A DNA stretch of 39,044 nt from an uncultured Clostridia bacterium (GTDB lineage: Bacteria; Bacillota; Clostridia; Christensenellales; UBA1242), in NCBI GenBank assembly GCA_937895935.1, contig CALBKX010000011.1:1-39044 (forward strand). Direction: 5' to 3'. Below are positions 7,840 through 15,157 of the stretch, piece by piece (position 1 is the stretch's first letter; each line of letters starts with the position of its first letter). A program made the position numbers and the translations under genes. Below the pieces are notes generated by a model that did no database searches, was not told the DNA's origin, and saw nothing but the letters and a program-made list of their open reading frames with translations.

Positions 7840-8820
7840 TTATTTGGAATAAACAACAACCTCATCATCGAACAAGAAGAACGATTCTGCACGGTATTGT
7901 CCTTTAACATACCACATATTTTCATCTTTCAAAGAGTTACCTCTTTCTGCCTTGATTGATTGGGTATCAGCTAACAAGTCAGTTGCGAAGAACAAGTTAT
8001 CTCTTGAAGCTGCAATCATTGTATTGCTGGGCAAGTAAGATACCAAAGCAATCTCAACGCCCATATAACGGATTACACCATTGTCAAAAGTCCAAGCAGG
8101 TAATACAACCTGATATTCAGTAGGAACATTTGAAAGGGCTTGTTTTGCATATCTGTAAGTCTTGAGGTCAACGAAAATTCTTACAGGTGCTTTTTCAGGG
8201 TCAAATTCGCCTTCATTGATAACTGCATCAGGAATTGATTCATAAACTCTCTGAATTTCAGTCAATACATTGGAAGTATCAATTGTAATTGCGTTGGCAA
8301 CTTTGATAGTTTCACCAGAAGCAAGAGCCTTATCTACAAGACCGTTCTGAATACCATCAACTTCATTTCCTTCACCACCCCAAATTATTCTGTCAATATC
8401 ACCAGCAAGGGCATTCTGAATCATAAGCATTAAAGTATCTTCCAATCCGTCAGCATTGGGCATTGCAGTCTTGTTTGCACCTGCTTCACCACCCATACCG
8501 TTGAATACATTTTCTGAATAAATGTTATCCAACTCGTTCATACATTGTTCCTCATTGATTTTGAAGTTCTGAACGCTGAAAGTCTTGGAATCAAGATTAA
8601 TTCTTTGACTGGGAGTCCATTCACAATCACGGTTATCAACCTGTGAAATGGTGTTGTTGGCAATAACAGCCTTTTTCAGCAACACTTCTTTGGTCACATT
8701 GGGGATAACTCTCAAATAATCCTTTTCAAGAGTCTTTGCCTTCTTCATTGATTGAATAAACCAACCAGCTTCGTGTTTTACTGTGTATTCAATTTTACTA
8801 TTATCAATTAAATTTGCCAT
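7840..8820 (-). CDS. Major capsid protein, HK97-type (326 aa)
   Basis: It follows the protease/scaffold gene directly, the usual order for HK97-fold capsids. At 326 residues it has the expected length. Recognisable features are an N-terminal helix-rich region with a probable cleavable arm, WGGEGNEVDGIQNGLVDKAL in the middle (a DGIxxGL segment common in phage capsid proteins), VFVDLKTYRYAKQALS-like spine segments and a C-terminal YMGVEIALVSYLP strand typical of the P domain. It forms the icosahedral shell. A promoter motif lies 24 nt upstream, and the terminator after the next gene suggests a two-gene, highly expressed transcript. Confidence 0.85.
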   Translation of the reverse strand: MANLIDNSKIEYTVKHEAGWFIQSMKKAKTLEKDYLRVIPNVTKEVLLKKAVIANNTISQVDNRDCEWTPSQRINLDSKTFSVQNFKINEEQCMNELDNIYSENVFNGMGGEAGANKTAMPNADGLEDTLMLMIQNALAGDIDRIIWGGEGNEVDGIQNGLVDKALASGETIKVANAITIDTSNVLTEIQRVYESIPDAVINEGEFDPEKAPVRIFVDLKTYRYAKQALSNVPTEYQVVLPAWTFDNGVIRYMGVEIALVSYLPSNTMIAASRDNLFFATDLLADTQSIKAERGNSLKDENMWYVKGQYRAESFFLFDDEVVVYSK

Positions 8821-8843
8821 TTCTACTTATAAGTTTTTTAATT

Positions 8844-8856
8844 TATTAATAAAGAT
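8844..8856 (-). promoter_or_regulatory. L-type phage promoter motif (capsid gene)
   Basis: The minus strand reads ATCTTTATTAATA, 24 nt before the major capsid gene. This is where a strong late promoter is expected. Confidence 0.65.
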
Positions 8857-8869
8857 AACTTTGAATGGA

Positions 8870-9583
8870 TTATTTTCTGTATCTGTTTAATTTTTCAACA
8901 AAAGCGTTATAATCCACCGAATTTTTGTCAGAATTCGATTGGTTAATCTGACTTTGTGCAGGTTTTGCCGAAGGTGTCTTTGCTTTTATCTGCGCAAGTT
9001 CCTTTCTGAAAGTTTCAGCGGTTGCAGTGGAATCAGTGTATTTTCCTTCAAGTTCCTTGATATAATCAGCCACTTCCTGTGGAACAAGATATTCCATATC
9101 ACCAACCATAATAGGTACAAGAGTGGGAGGTACATCTTCCTGACTTACCTCTTCCTTTTTCTTTTCGTCATAAGAGGTTTCAGGTGCTGTTTCACCATCA
9201 GCCTGTTTTTCCTTATCTTCCTCTGCGTTGCAAGTTTTCTTTTTCTTGTCATCCTCTGCTTCTGCAATGGGTGCTTCCTGCGGTGTTTCAGTCGTTTCAT
9301 CAACGGTCTTTGTACCTGCGAATTTTCCATTCTCGTCAACTACAAGTACAGAACCGTCCACAAGCGCATATTCACCTGCTTGCATTGCAGAACCGTCACC
9401 AGCATAAGCCATACCGTCAGACTTGACAATGATAGTGTCATTATCAGCGGTTTCATATTTTAATTCAGGCTCACCACTGCCAGTTTCATCAGCCGTTGCA
9501 ATGGTTGCCAATTCATCAGCAGCAGATTTAACGTCATTCGCAAAGGCAATGAGTTTTTCAACAAATGAAATTTTCTTTGTCAT
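8870..9583 (-). CDS. Possible nested scaffold protein (internal start, 237 aa)
   Basis: Methionine 210 of the protease gene opens MTKKISFVEKLIAFANDV exactly where the sequence changes from protease-like to scaffold-like, and is preceded by AAAATAATTCCAAA. Nested scaffold starts inside protease genes are known in phage lambda (C/Nu3). Whether this start is used cannot be seen from sequence. Confidence 0.35.
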   Translation of the reverse strand: MTKKISFVEKLIAFANDVKSAADELATIATADETGSGEPELKYETADNDTIIVKSDGMAYAGDGSAMQAGEYALVDGSVLVVDENGKFAGTKTVDETTETPQEAPIAEAEDDKKKKTCNAEEDKEKQADGETAPETSYDEKKKEEVSQEDVPPTLVPIMVGDMEYLVPQEVADYIKELEGKYTDSTATAETFRKELAQIKAKTPSAKPAQSQINQSNSDKNSVDYNAFVEKLNRYRK

Positions 9584-10210
9584 TTTGGAATTATTTTCTT
9601 TAGTTTTATTCTGTTTATTTTGAAGTGTCAGACTTGCTGACCTTGTTAAGCCACAATAAGCCTCTATACTCAATCCTTTCAATTCACCTGATTTGATTCT
9701 CTGCCACAACTTTCTATTATGTATCTTATATCTCACACATAATGTACCTTGTGGCACGTGAAAACCATATTTGGAATTGATAATGTCTTTCTGTTCATCC
9801 TGTACAATCCACATATCAAGCATATAAACGTCTTTTTCCATACAATCCTGATAAGACAATGTATCGTCATACATCAAAGGGTGCATAATGGTAACATTGT
9901 TGTTGCGCTTGTTGAAAAGGTAATTATACATTACTTTCTGTATGACATCCTTTGACCAACGCATATAATAGACCTTGCCGAAATCGTCATAACGCTTGAT
10001 AAGCTGATTTGGAATAAGAATGGGTGAAACAACCTCGTGCTTTTCCTTGTTGATTTGAAATACTGCAACTGGAATTTCCTTACCGTCACCTTGTTTCCTG
10101 TAATAGACAAAGTTCTGCTCAATTGCTGGATCATCAACAAATGAAACAGCAGTCATCCCATCACATTCATTATCGTCAAATACAACGTCATATATTGGTA
10201 TTTCAAGCAT
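8870..10210 (-). CDS. Prohead protease (XkdF-like) fused to scaffold (446 aa)
   Basis: Residues 1-190 match the XkdF-type prohead protease pattern: AVSFVDDPAIE near 21-31, VVSPILIPNQLI near 60-71, MHPLM with His110, and ELKGLSIEAY with Ser181 as possible catalytic residues. Residues 210-446 are low-complexity, acidic and lysine-rich with a helical C-terminus (ADYIKELEGKYTDSTA), as in scaffold proteins. Such proteins shape the prohead and are then cut. An ATG at residue 210 (ending at 9583), preceded by an A-rich stretch, could start a separate 237-residue scaffold. It is directly upstream of the capsid gene, with a promoter motif 11 nt before its start. Confidence 0.75.
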   Translation of the reverse strand: MLEIPIYDVVFDDNECDGMTAVSFVDDPAIEQNFVYYRKQGDGKEIPVAVFQINKEKHEVVSPILIPNQLIKRYDDFGKVYYMRWSKDVIQKVMYNYLFNKRNNNVTIMHPLMYDDTLSYQDCMEKDVYMLDMWIVQDEQKDIINSKYGFHVPQGTLCVRYKIHNRKLWQRIKSGELKGLSIEAYCGLTRSASLTLQNKQNKTKENNSKMTKKISFVEKLIAFANDVKSAADELATIATADETGSGEPELKYETADNDTIIVKSDGMAYAGDGSAMQAGEYALVDGSVLVVDENGKFAGTKTVDETTETPQEAPIAEAEDDKKKKTCNAEEDKEKQADGETAPETSYDEKKKEEVSQEDVPPTLVPIMVGDMEYLVPQEVADYIKELEGKYTDSTATAETFRKELAQIKAKTPSAKPAQSQINQSNSDKNSVDYNAFVEKLNRYRK

Positions 10211-10220
10211 ATTTCAGTTT

Positions 10221-10234
10221 TTATTATAAAGATT
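10221..10234 (-). promoter_or_regulatory. L-type phage promoter motif
   Basis: The minus strand reads AATCTTTATAATAA, 11 nt before the protease/scaffold gene. It stands back to back with the plus-strand promoter of the homing endonuclease. Confidence 0.55.
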
Positions 10235-10249
10235 ATTTAACTTAAAAAT

Positions 10250-10281
10250 GTTGCTAATTAACTTAATAAATTGTATATTTG
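10250..10281 (+). promoter_or_regulatory. Bacteroidetes-type promoter of the HNH gene
   Basis: GTTG at 10250-10253, a 20-nt gap, then TATATTTG at 10274-10281, matching the Bacteroidetes -33/-7 pattern (TTTG, TAnnTTTG). It supports ATG 10295 as the start rather than the TTG at 10271, which would lie inside the promoter. Confidence 0.7.
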
Positions 10282-10294
10282 CATAAAAAAGATT

Positions 10295-10918
10295 ATGGAA
10301 AGTGTTTTAATTAAGGAAGAATGGAAATGGATTCCATATTTTGAAGGGTACTACAAGATTAGCACATTTGGAAGAATTATGTCTTATATGAATAATAAGA
10401 GAATGGAGAGAAAGCAACCTAAATTATTAAAGTTTTGCAAACAGCCAAATGGTTATAAAAGAATAGAATTAAGAAAAAATTGTCAGAAAACTTATATAAG
10501 TATTCATCGTTTGGTTGCAATAACATTTATTCCAAATCCTGATAACCTCCCACAGGTTAATCATATCAATGAAGTAAAAACAGATAACAGTGTATGGAAT
10601 CTTGAATGGTGTACTGCAAAATACAATACCAATTATGGTAGTGGTATTAAAAGAAGATTAAAAACAACTGATTATATTTCAATTGGTAATAAAATAAAAG
10701 GGATATACTTGAATAGAACAGATTCTTCAAAAGCTGTTTATCAATATGATTTAAATTTTAATTTATTGAATACTTATTCAAGTATAAGAGAAACTGTAAG
10801 ACAAACAGGTATAGATAGGGTAACAATAAGTCAATGCTGTAACAACAAATATTGTAAAAATAAAAATATATATAAGAATTATATATTCAGTTTTAAAGAA
10901 ATAAAGGAGGCTAATTAA
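10295..10918 (+). CDS. HNH homing endonuclease with NUMOD domains (207 aa)
   Basis: Domain order is standard for free-standing phage homing endonucleases: an N-terminal NUMOD4-like segment (W-x-x-I-x-x-FEGYYKISTFGRI, residues 8-30), an HNH core (HRLVAITFIPNP with His71, QVNHINEVKTDN with Asn89/His90, WNLEWCT, residues 65-115) and a C-terminal NUMOD1-like DNA-binding repeat (VYQYDLNFNLLNTYSSI, residues 147-185). It cuts DNA at a target site and spreads by repair. It sits on the opposite strand between tape measure and protease, with a host-like promoter, as an independent selfish insertion. It does not interrupt either neighbour, and no intron or intein is evident. Confidence 0.85.
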   Translation: MESVLIKEEWKWIPYFEGYYKISTFGRIMSYMNNKRMERKQPKLLKFCKQPNGYKRIELRKNCQKTYISIHRLVAITFIPNPDNLPQVNHINEVKTDNSVWNLEWCTAKYNTNYGSGIKRRLKTTDYISIGNKIKGIYLNRTDSSKAVYQYDLNFNLLNTYSSIRETVRQTGIDRVTISQCCNNKYCKNKNIYKNYIFSFKEIKEAN

Positions 10919-10943
10919 TAACCTCCTTTCTAAATTATTTCTT
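10895..10943. terminator. Bidirectional terminator between HNH and tape measure genes
   Basis: AAAGGAGG at 10903-10910 pairs with CCTCCTTT at 10922-10929, and the outer AAAGAAATAA pairs with TTATTTCTTT. The dyad spans the stop codons of both converging genes. Confidence 0.65.
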
Positions 10944-13900
10944 TAAATTTCCACCTGCCAAATCCACAACTTTTGCAAGATTATTTTGTTTTTTGATAAT
11001 GTCAGTCACTTGCACAACAGGTTGGAAATCAATTTCAGCCATTGTGTTTTGGATTTGCTTAATATCACTGTTATCCTCAATCGCCCTGCTTGCTTCCACC
11101 ATATTCAAGCTACCACCAGACGCATACTTCCTTATTGTGCTTGATACAAGTTTCTTGGTGTTGTAGTTGTTTGTGGTATTGGTATTGTAGAAATAATTGT
11201 TCGTGACACTACTTCTGTTGTCAATGTTCGTTATTCCCAAACCACTTGGAGTGAACAAGGATTCTGAATTGTTTGTTATCTCATTATGTTCACCACCGAT
11301 ATTTGTCACAATTGAACTATAAGGATTATTTACAGTTTCTGAATTATTTCTGCTATTTACAGACTCTGTGTTATTTGTGTTATTGATAATTCTGTTTATT
11401 ATTTCATTGGTTACATTATCAATGGTTTCATAATCATTATTGAATTTACCAGTCACTTCCCTGTACAACGCATTGGAATCATCATCATTGATTGCTTCAA
11501 TAATATTATCATATTTTTCAGATGATTTTCTGTTCACAACCCATTCTCCACCTTCCACTTCAATGTTGGTATCTTCAATTCTGTGTCCTCCCTGTTCGTG
11601 TGAACGTGATACACCATCTTCACCAACAATACCAGAATTCTTTACCTTTCCACCTTTTCTTAACTTGGAAATCTGTTTGGTAATTGAAGCAATCTGAATA
11701 GCACCAGCAGCAGCCACAACAGCAGCCAATATTGGACCTAGAATTGGGCCGTATGACAATGCGTTGGTAATACCTGTTGCGACATTCACAGTTGCGGTAA
11801 TCAATTGTTGAGTAAGTTCAACTTTTTTCATTTGTTTTTCTTTCTTTTGAACTTCCTGTTCAGCTTTTACCTTTTCATCGTTCAACTGTTTTTCTTTCTG
11901 TTGTCTTTGTACTAACAGCACCTGTTCGTCTGCCAACTGTTGTCTTAACTTTTCTTTCTGTGCATCAGATGCACTTGACATTTGAGATTGCAAATCATTT
12001 ATTTTTTGATTGGAATCTTCAACCTGTTCAACCGCTTCATCGTGAAGTTCTGTAACCTCATCCAACTTGTCTTGTGCCTCTTCCAATTGGTCGCCCAATA
12101 TGGTATTGAAAGCCTCCGCAATTGGGTTAATCACCATCTCTTGCAATTGGTTGTAAATGTCTGTGATTTTCCCAGATAAATCATTCCAGAATTCCTTGTC
12201 AATTTCAGACAATTCAGTATCAGCATTTATGATTTGGTCACATACCATTTCATAATTCTGCGCATAAGCCTTGTAAGCATTATCCTTTTCGTTCAAGGCA
12301 TTCTTGTATTCGTTTGAATCCTCACCATACAATGACTTGGTATCTTCAAGATATTTCTGCCAATTGTCATATATATGTTTCATATTATCCCCATTCGGAT
12401 CAAATTGCGCTTGCAAGGTCTGATATGCCTGTTTGATTCCCTCAAATTTCTCTTTGGTTGCATCAACATCAATCACACTGAACAAATCACCACCAGTCAT
12501 CACATTGTCAAAATCAACGTCACCCATATTCTTCAATTGGTCATCCATTGACTTTGTAACACTATCCAAAGACTTCTTTGTATTAGCAAGCATTGACTTG
12601 GATAGGTCTGTCTGCATCTGCTTAATTTTATCTTCGAATTCCTGTTCCTTTTGCAACAGTTCATCGTTGTGGGCTTGCTGCATTGCCTGCAACCTGTCAT
12701 TCCTGTCTGTCTGCAATTGAACAAGGGCATTTCCAGCTTCTTCTGCCTGTATCTTTAATGTTTCATTTGAAGGATTTTTCTTCGCTTCATCATTAAGTTT
12801 TTTGTATAGTTTTGTGGCTTCCTCAATCAGCTTGTCATATTCATCCCTTGTGGTTTGCAACTGTTTTTGGAATTCCTGTTCAATGAGTTGCTGTTGCTGT
12901 TTGTTGTTTTCCCTCAACTTCTGAATCTTGAAATCCAATTCCTCTTGGTTGAGTGCCTTGATTGCCGTGAGGTGTTTTTCCTCATTCTTCAACCTCTCGC
13001 TTTGGTTATCTGCATACAACTTTTGTGTTTCTTCCAAATACTTCTGTGTATTCGCTTTCAATTCATCAAGTTGCTGTTTCCTTTCCTCTGCTTCCTTCTT
13101 TAATTCTTCCCGACGTTGCTTTGCAAGTTCTGCCGCTCTCTGCCTTGCTTGCTCTGCCGCTTGGTTTCTCCTTTCCTGTTCAGCCTTGTTATGTTCTGTA
13201 ACCTCACGCTCATAGGACATCTTATCAAGCTGTGCCTGTCTGTATTCATCTGAATCTTTCTTGTATTGTTTCAGACGGTTGTTGAACATATTCATATACA
13301 GCTTCTGACCATTCTGTGTATATTTCCAATCTGAACCATATTTTGCTTCATTGTATGCAATTGTTTGGTTTGCCTCTGTTGCAGCAGCAGCAGCCCTTTT
13401 CTTTGCAGCATTTTCCACATTCTTTGTCCTTTGTTGTTCAGCACCTTTCTGGTAATTGGAAACAACGTCAATACTTTCCCTGTAAGCCTTTGTCGCATTG
13501 GATAAGGCATTTTTCAAGTCACCATCAATAAGGCTCTTAATCAACGCTGCCGCACTTTTAAGAGGTGCTAAAAGAAAATTAACAACTGCGCTTCCGACAC
13601 CTGAAATGACTTCCTTAATCTTGTCGATTGTTCCAGACAATCCTTCAAAACTTCCTTTAAGGTCATCAGTTATTCCAAGTGTGTCAGTGAACCAAGTAAC
13701 AAGTTCTTTCCAATTGGTGATAAGATAAGAAACAGCAGCCACAATAAGACCTATTCCAATTGAAGCCAATGCAACTTTCAATACCTTGCTTGCCGCTGAT
13801 GCTGCTGTCTGTGCTGTAGTAAGACCTTGTGTTGCTGCCGTTGATGCTTGTGTGGCTTTGGTATTATTTTTTGTTTCAACACCAATCAATTGAAGTGCTT

Positions 13901-15113
13901 TATGATACAGTTTGCTTGTCGCTGTGCTTCTGTTTGTAATCTGTTCATTCAATTCCTGTAATGAATTTAAAACAGTCATCACACCACCCAGTTTGCTTAT
14001 TGTTTCTGCCAACTGTTCGTTTTCAACACCTGCAAGCGCAACAGCACCTTGATATAATCCCATAACACTTGTTGCAGTGGTAGCAATATTTACAATGTTC
14101 TGGATACCAGCAGCACCTGAAACCATCTTGTCAATTTCCTCATCAGTTTCTTGAACTTGACGTTTCATTTCCTTGATAGCTTCAGCAATGGCATTGAATT
14201 CCTCTGTGTTTCTTTCGCCAGACGCTGCCAATGAATAAAGTTTATCTTCCAATAACCCTATACCTTGATTCACATCGTCAAAGGCATATTGTACACCATT
14301 GATTGTTGTAGTGAATTTAACACCAAGTTTAGCTTCCATTGCGTTACCTGCAATCTCTGCTTTGGATTCCAATTCTGCCAATTGCACACCAGTCTGCTGT
14401 AATGCCTTGTTCACCTCATTCCATCTTTCAGAATTAGGGTCTAATGTGTCAAGTTCTGATTGCAAGTCGCTTATTTTGGCACGCAAACCAGCCATTGAAT
14501 TCATATATTCCTTTGTGCCATCGTCAAGTATCTTGAAACCTTGTGCCGCTTCCTCAAACTGTTGTGTATCAATGTAACTACCATCCAATGCGGACTTGTA
14601 ATTACCCACATTCCTTTGGTAATTACCTATTGAATAATCAAATTCTTTTAATTCATTATTCAATTCAGTATATCTCTGTTTGAGGTTTTCAAGGCTCTGC
14701 GCTTCTTCCTCATTGCTCACAACCATATTTTTCATCACATAACCGATTGCGGATAACATCTGTTGTTTATCTCTATAACTTTCGGTTACACCTTCTTCAA
14801 TGGTTTGTAATGCTTGCTCATACTTTATGGAATCCTTTATCTCCTTGTTTTTTGAAGATAATTCGTTCTTTGTCCTTGCAACTTCTGTCTGATATTCCTT
14901 GTCAAAGTTGTTAAGTTTTTCTTGCGCCTTTGTCAGTTCATCAGTTGCTTTCTTGGTTGAATTCCTTGTATTTGCAGCATTCTTTTCCTGTGCATTTACC
15001 TTGACTGTTGTATCACCCAATTTGTCAAGAGTATCAAGAAGTGTCTTGATATTATCATAACTCTCCTTGATACCTTGTATTTCTATCTGATATATTTTCT
15101 TTCCATCAGCCAT
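10935..15113 (-). CDS. Tail tape measure protein (1392 aa)
   Basis: By far the longest protein here. It has long glutamine/glutamate/lysine-rich coiled coils (residues about 1-330 and 600-1080), a hydrophobic segment near residues 440-465 (LASIGIGLIVAAVSYLITNW) and another near 1105-1140 (YGPILGPILAAVVAAAGAI). A C-terminal glycine-rich region near 1150-1205 (GGKVKNSGIVGEDG, EVEGGEWVVNRKS) is characteristic of Bacteroidetes-phage tape measures. It sets tail length, crosses the tail tube and helps DNA enter the cell. By the usual rule of about 0.15 nm per residue, the tail would be near 200 nm. Its promoter motif overlaps the stop of the preceding gene. Confidence 0.88.
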   Translation of the reverse strand: MADGKKIYQIEIQGIKESYDNIKTLLDTLDKLGDTTVKVNAQEKNAANTRNSTKKATDELTKAQEKLNNFDKEYQTEVARTKNELSSKNKEIKDSIKYEQALQTIEEGVTESYRDKQQMLSAIGYVMKNMVVSNEEEAQSLENLKQRYTELNNELKEFDYSIGNYQRNVGNYKSALDGSYIDTQQFEEAAQGFKILDDGTKEYMNSMAGLRAKISDLQSELDTLDPNSERWNEVNKALQQTGVQLAELESKAEIAGNAMEAKLGVKFTTTINGVQYAFDDVNQGIGLLEDKLYSLAASGERNTEEFNAIAEAIKEMKRQVQETDEEIDKMVSGAAGIQNIVNIATTATSVMGLYQGAVALAGVENEQLAETISKLGGVMTVLNSLQELNEQITNRSTATSKLYHKALQLIGVETKNNTKATQASTAATQGLTTAQTAASAASKVLKVALASIGIGLIVAAVSYLITNWKELVTWFTDTLGITDDLKGSFEGLSGTIDKIKEVISGVGSAVVNFLLAPLKSAAALIKSLIDGDLKNALSNATKAYRESIDVVSNYQKGAEQQRTKNVENAAKKRAAAAATEANQTIAYNEAKYGSDWKYTQNGQKLYMNMFNNRLKQYKKDSDEYRQAQLDKMSYEREVTEHNKAEQERRNQAAEQARQRAAELAKQRREELKKEAEERKQQLDELKANTQKYLEETQKLYADNQSERLKNEEKHLTAIKALNQEELDFKIQKLRENNKQQQQLIEQEFQKQLQTTRDEYDKLIEEATKLYKKLNDEAKKNPSNETLKIQAEEAGNALVQLQTDRNDRLQAMQQAHNDELLQKEQEFEDKIKQMQTDLSKSMLANTKKSLDSVTKSMDDQLKNMGDVDFDNVMTGGDLFSVIDVDATKEKFEGIKQAYQTLQAQFDPNGDNMKHIYDNWQKYLEDTKSLYGEDSNEYKNALNEKDNAYKAYAQNYEMVCDQIINADTELSEIDKEFWNDLSGKITDIYNQLQEMVINPIAEAFNTILGDQLEEAQDKLDEVTELHDEAVEQVEDSNQKINDLQSQMSSASDAQKEKLRQQLADEQVLLVQRQQKEKQLNDEKVKAEQEVQKKEKQMKKVELTQQLITATVNVATGITNALSYGPILGPILAAVVAAAGAIQIASITKQISKLRKGGKVKNSGIVGEDGVSRSHEQGGHRIEDTNIEVEGGEWVVNRKSSEKYDNIIEAINDDDSNALYREVTGKFNNDYETIDNVTNEIINRIINNTNNTESVNSRNNSETVNNPYSSIVTNIGGEHNEITNNSESLFTPSGLGITNIDNRSSVTNNYFYNTNTTNNYNTKKLVSSTIRKYASGGSLNMVEASRAIEDNSDIKQIQNTMAEIDFQPVVQVTDIIKKQNNLAKVVDLAGGNLKK

Positions 15114-15140
15114 TATTTCTTTTGATATTTCTATAAAACT

Positions 15141-15157
15141 TTATATGAAATAAAGAT
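15141..15157 (-). promoter_or_regulatory. L-type phage promoter motif (tape measure)
   Basis: The minus strand reads AATCTTTATTTCATATAA, 28 nt before the tape measure start and directly abutting the preceding gene's stop. Confidence 0.6.

Noticed and set aside
8939..9463. Plus-strand frame of 174 codons, rich in Phe, Cys and Leu
   Set aside because: It is the antisense shadow of the lysine/glutamate-rich scaffold region; antisense of AAG/GAA codons gives such composition.
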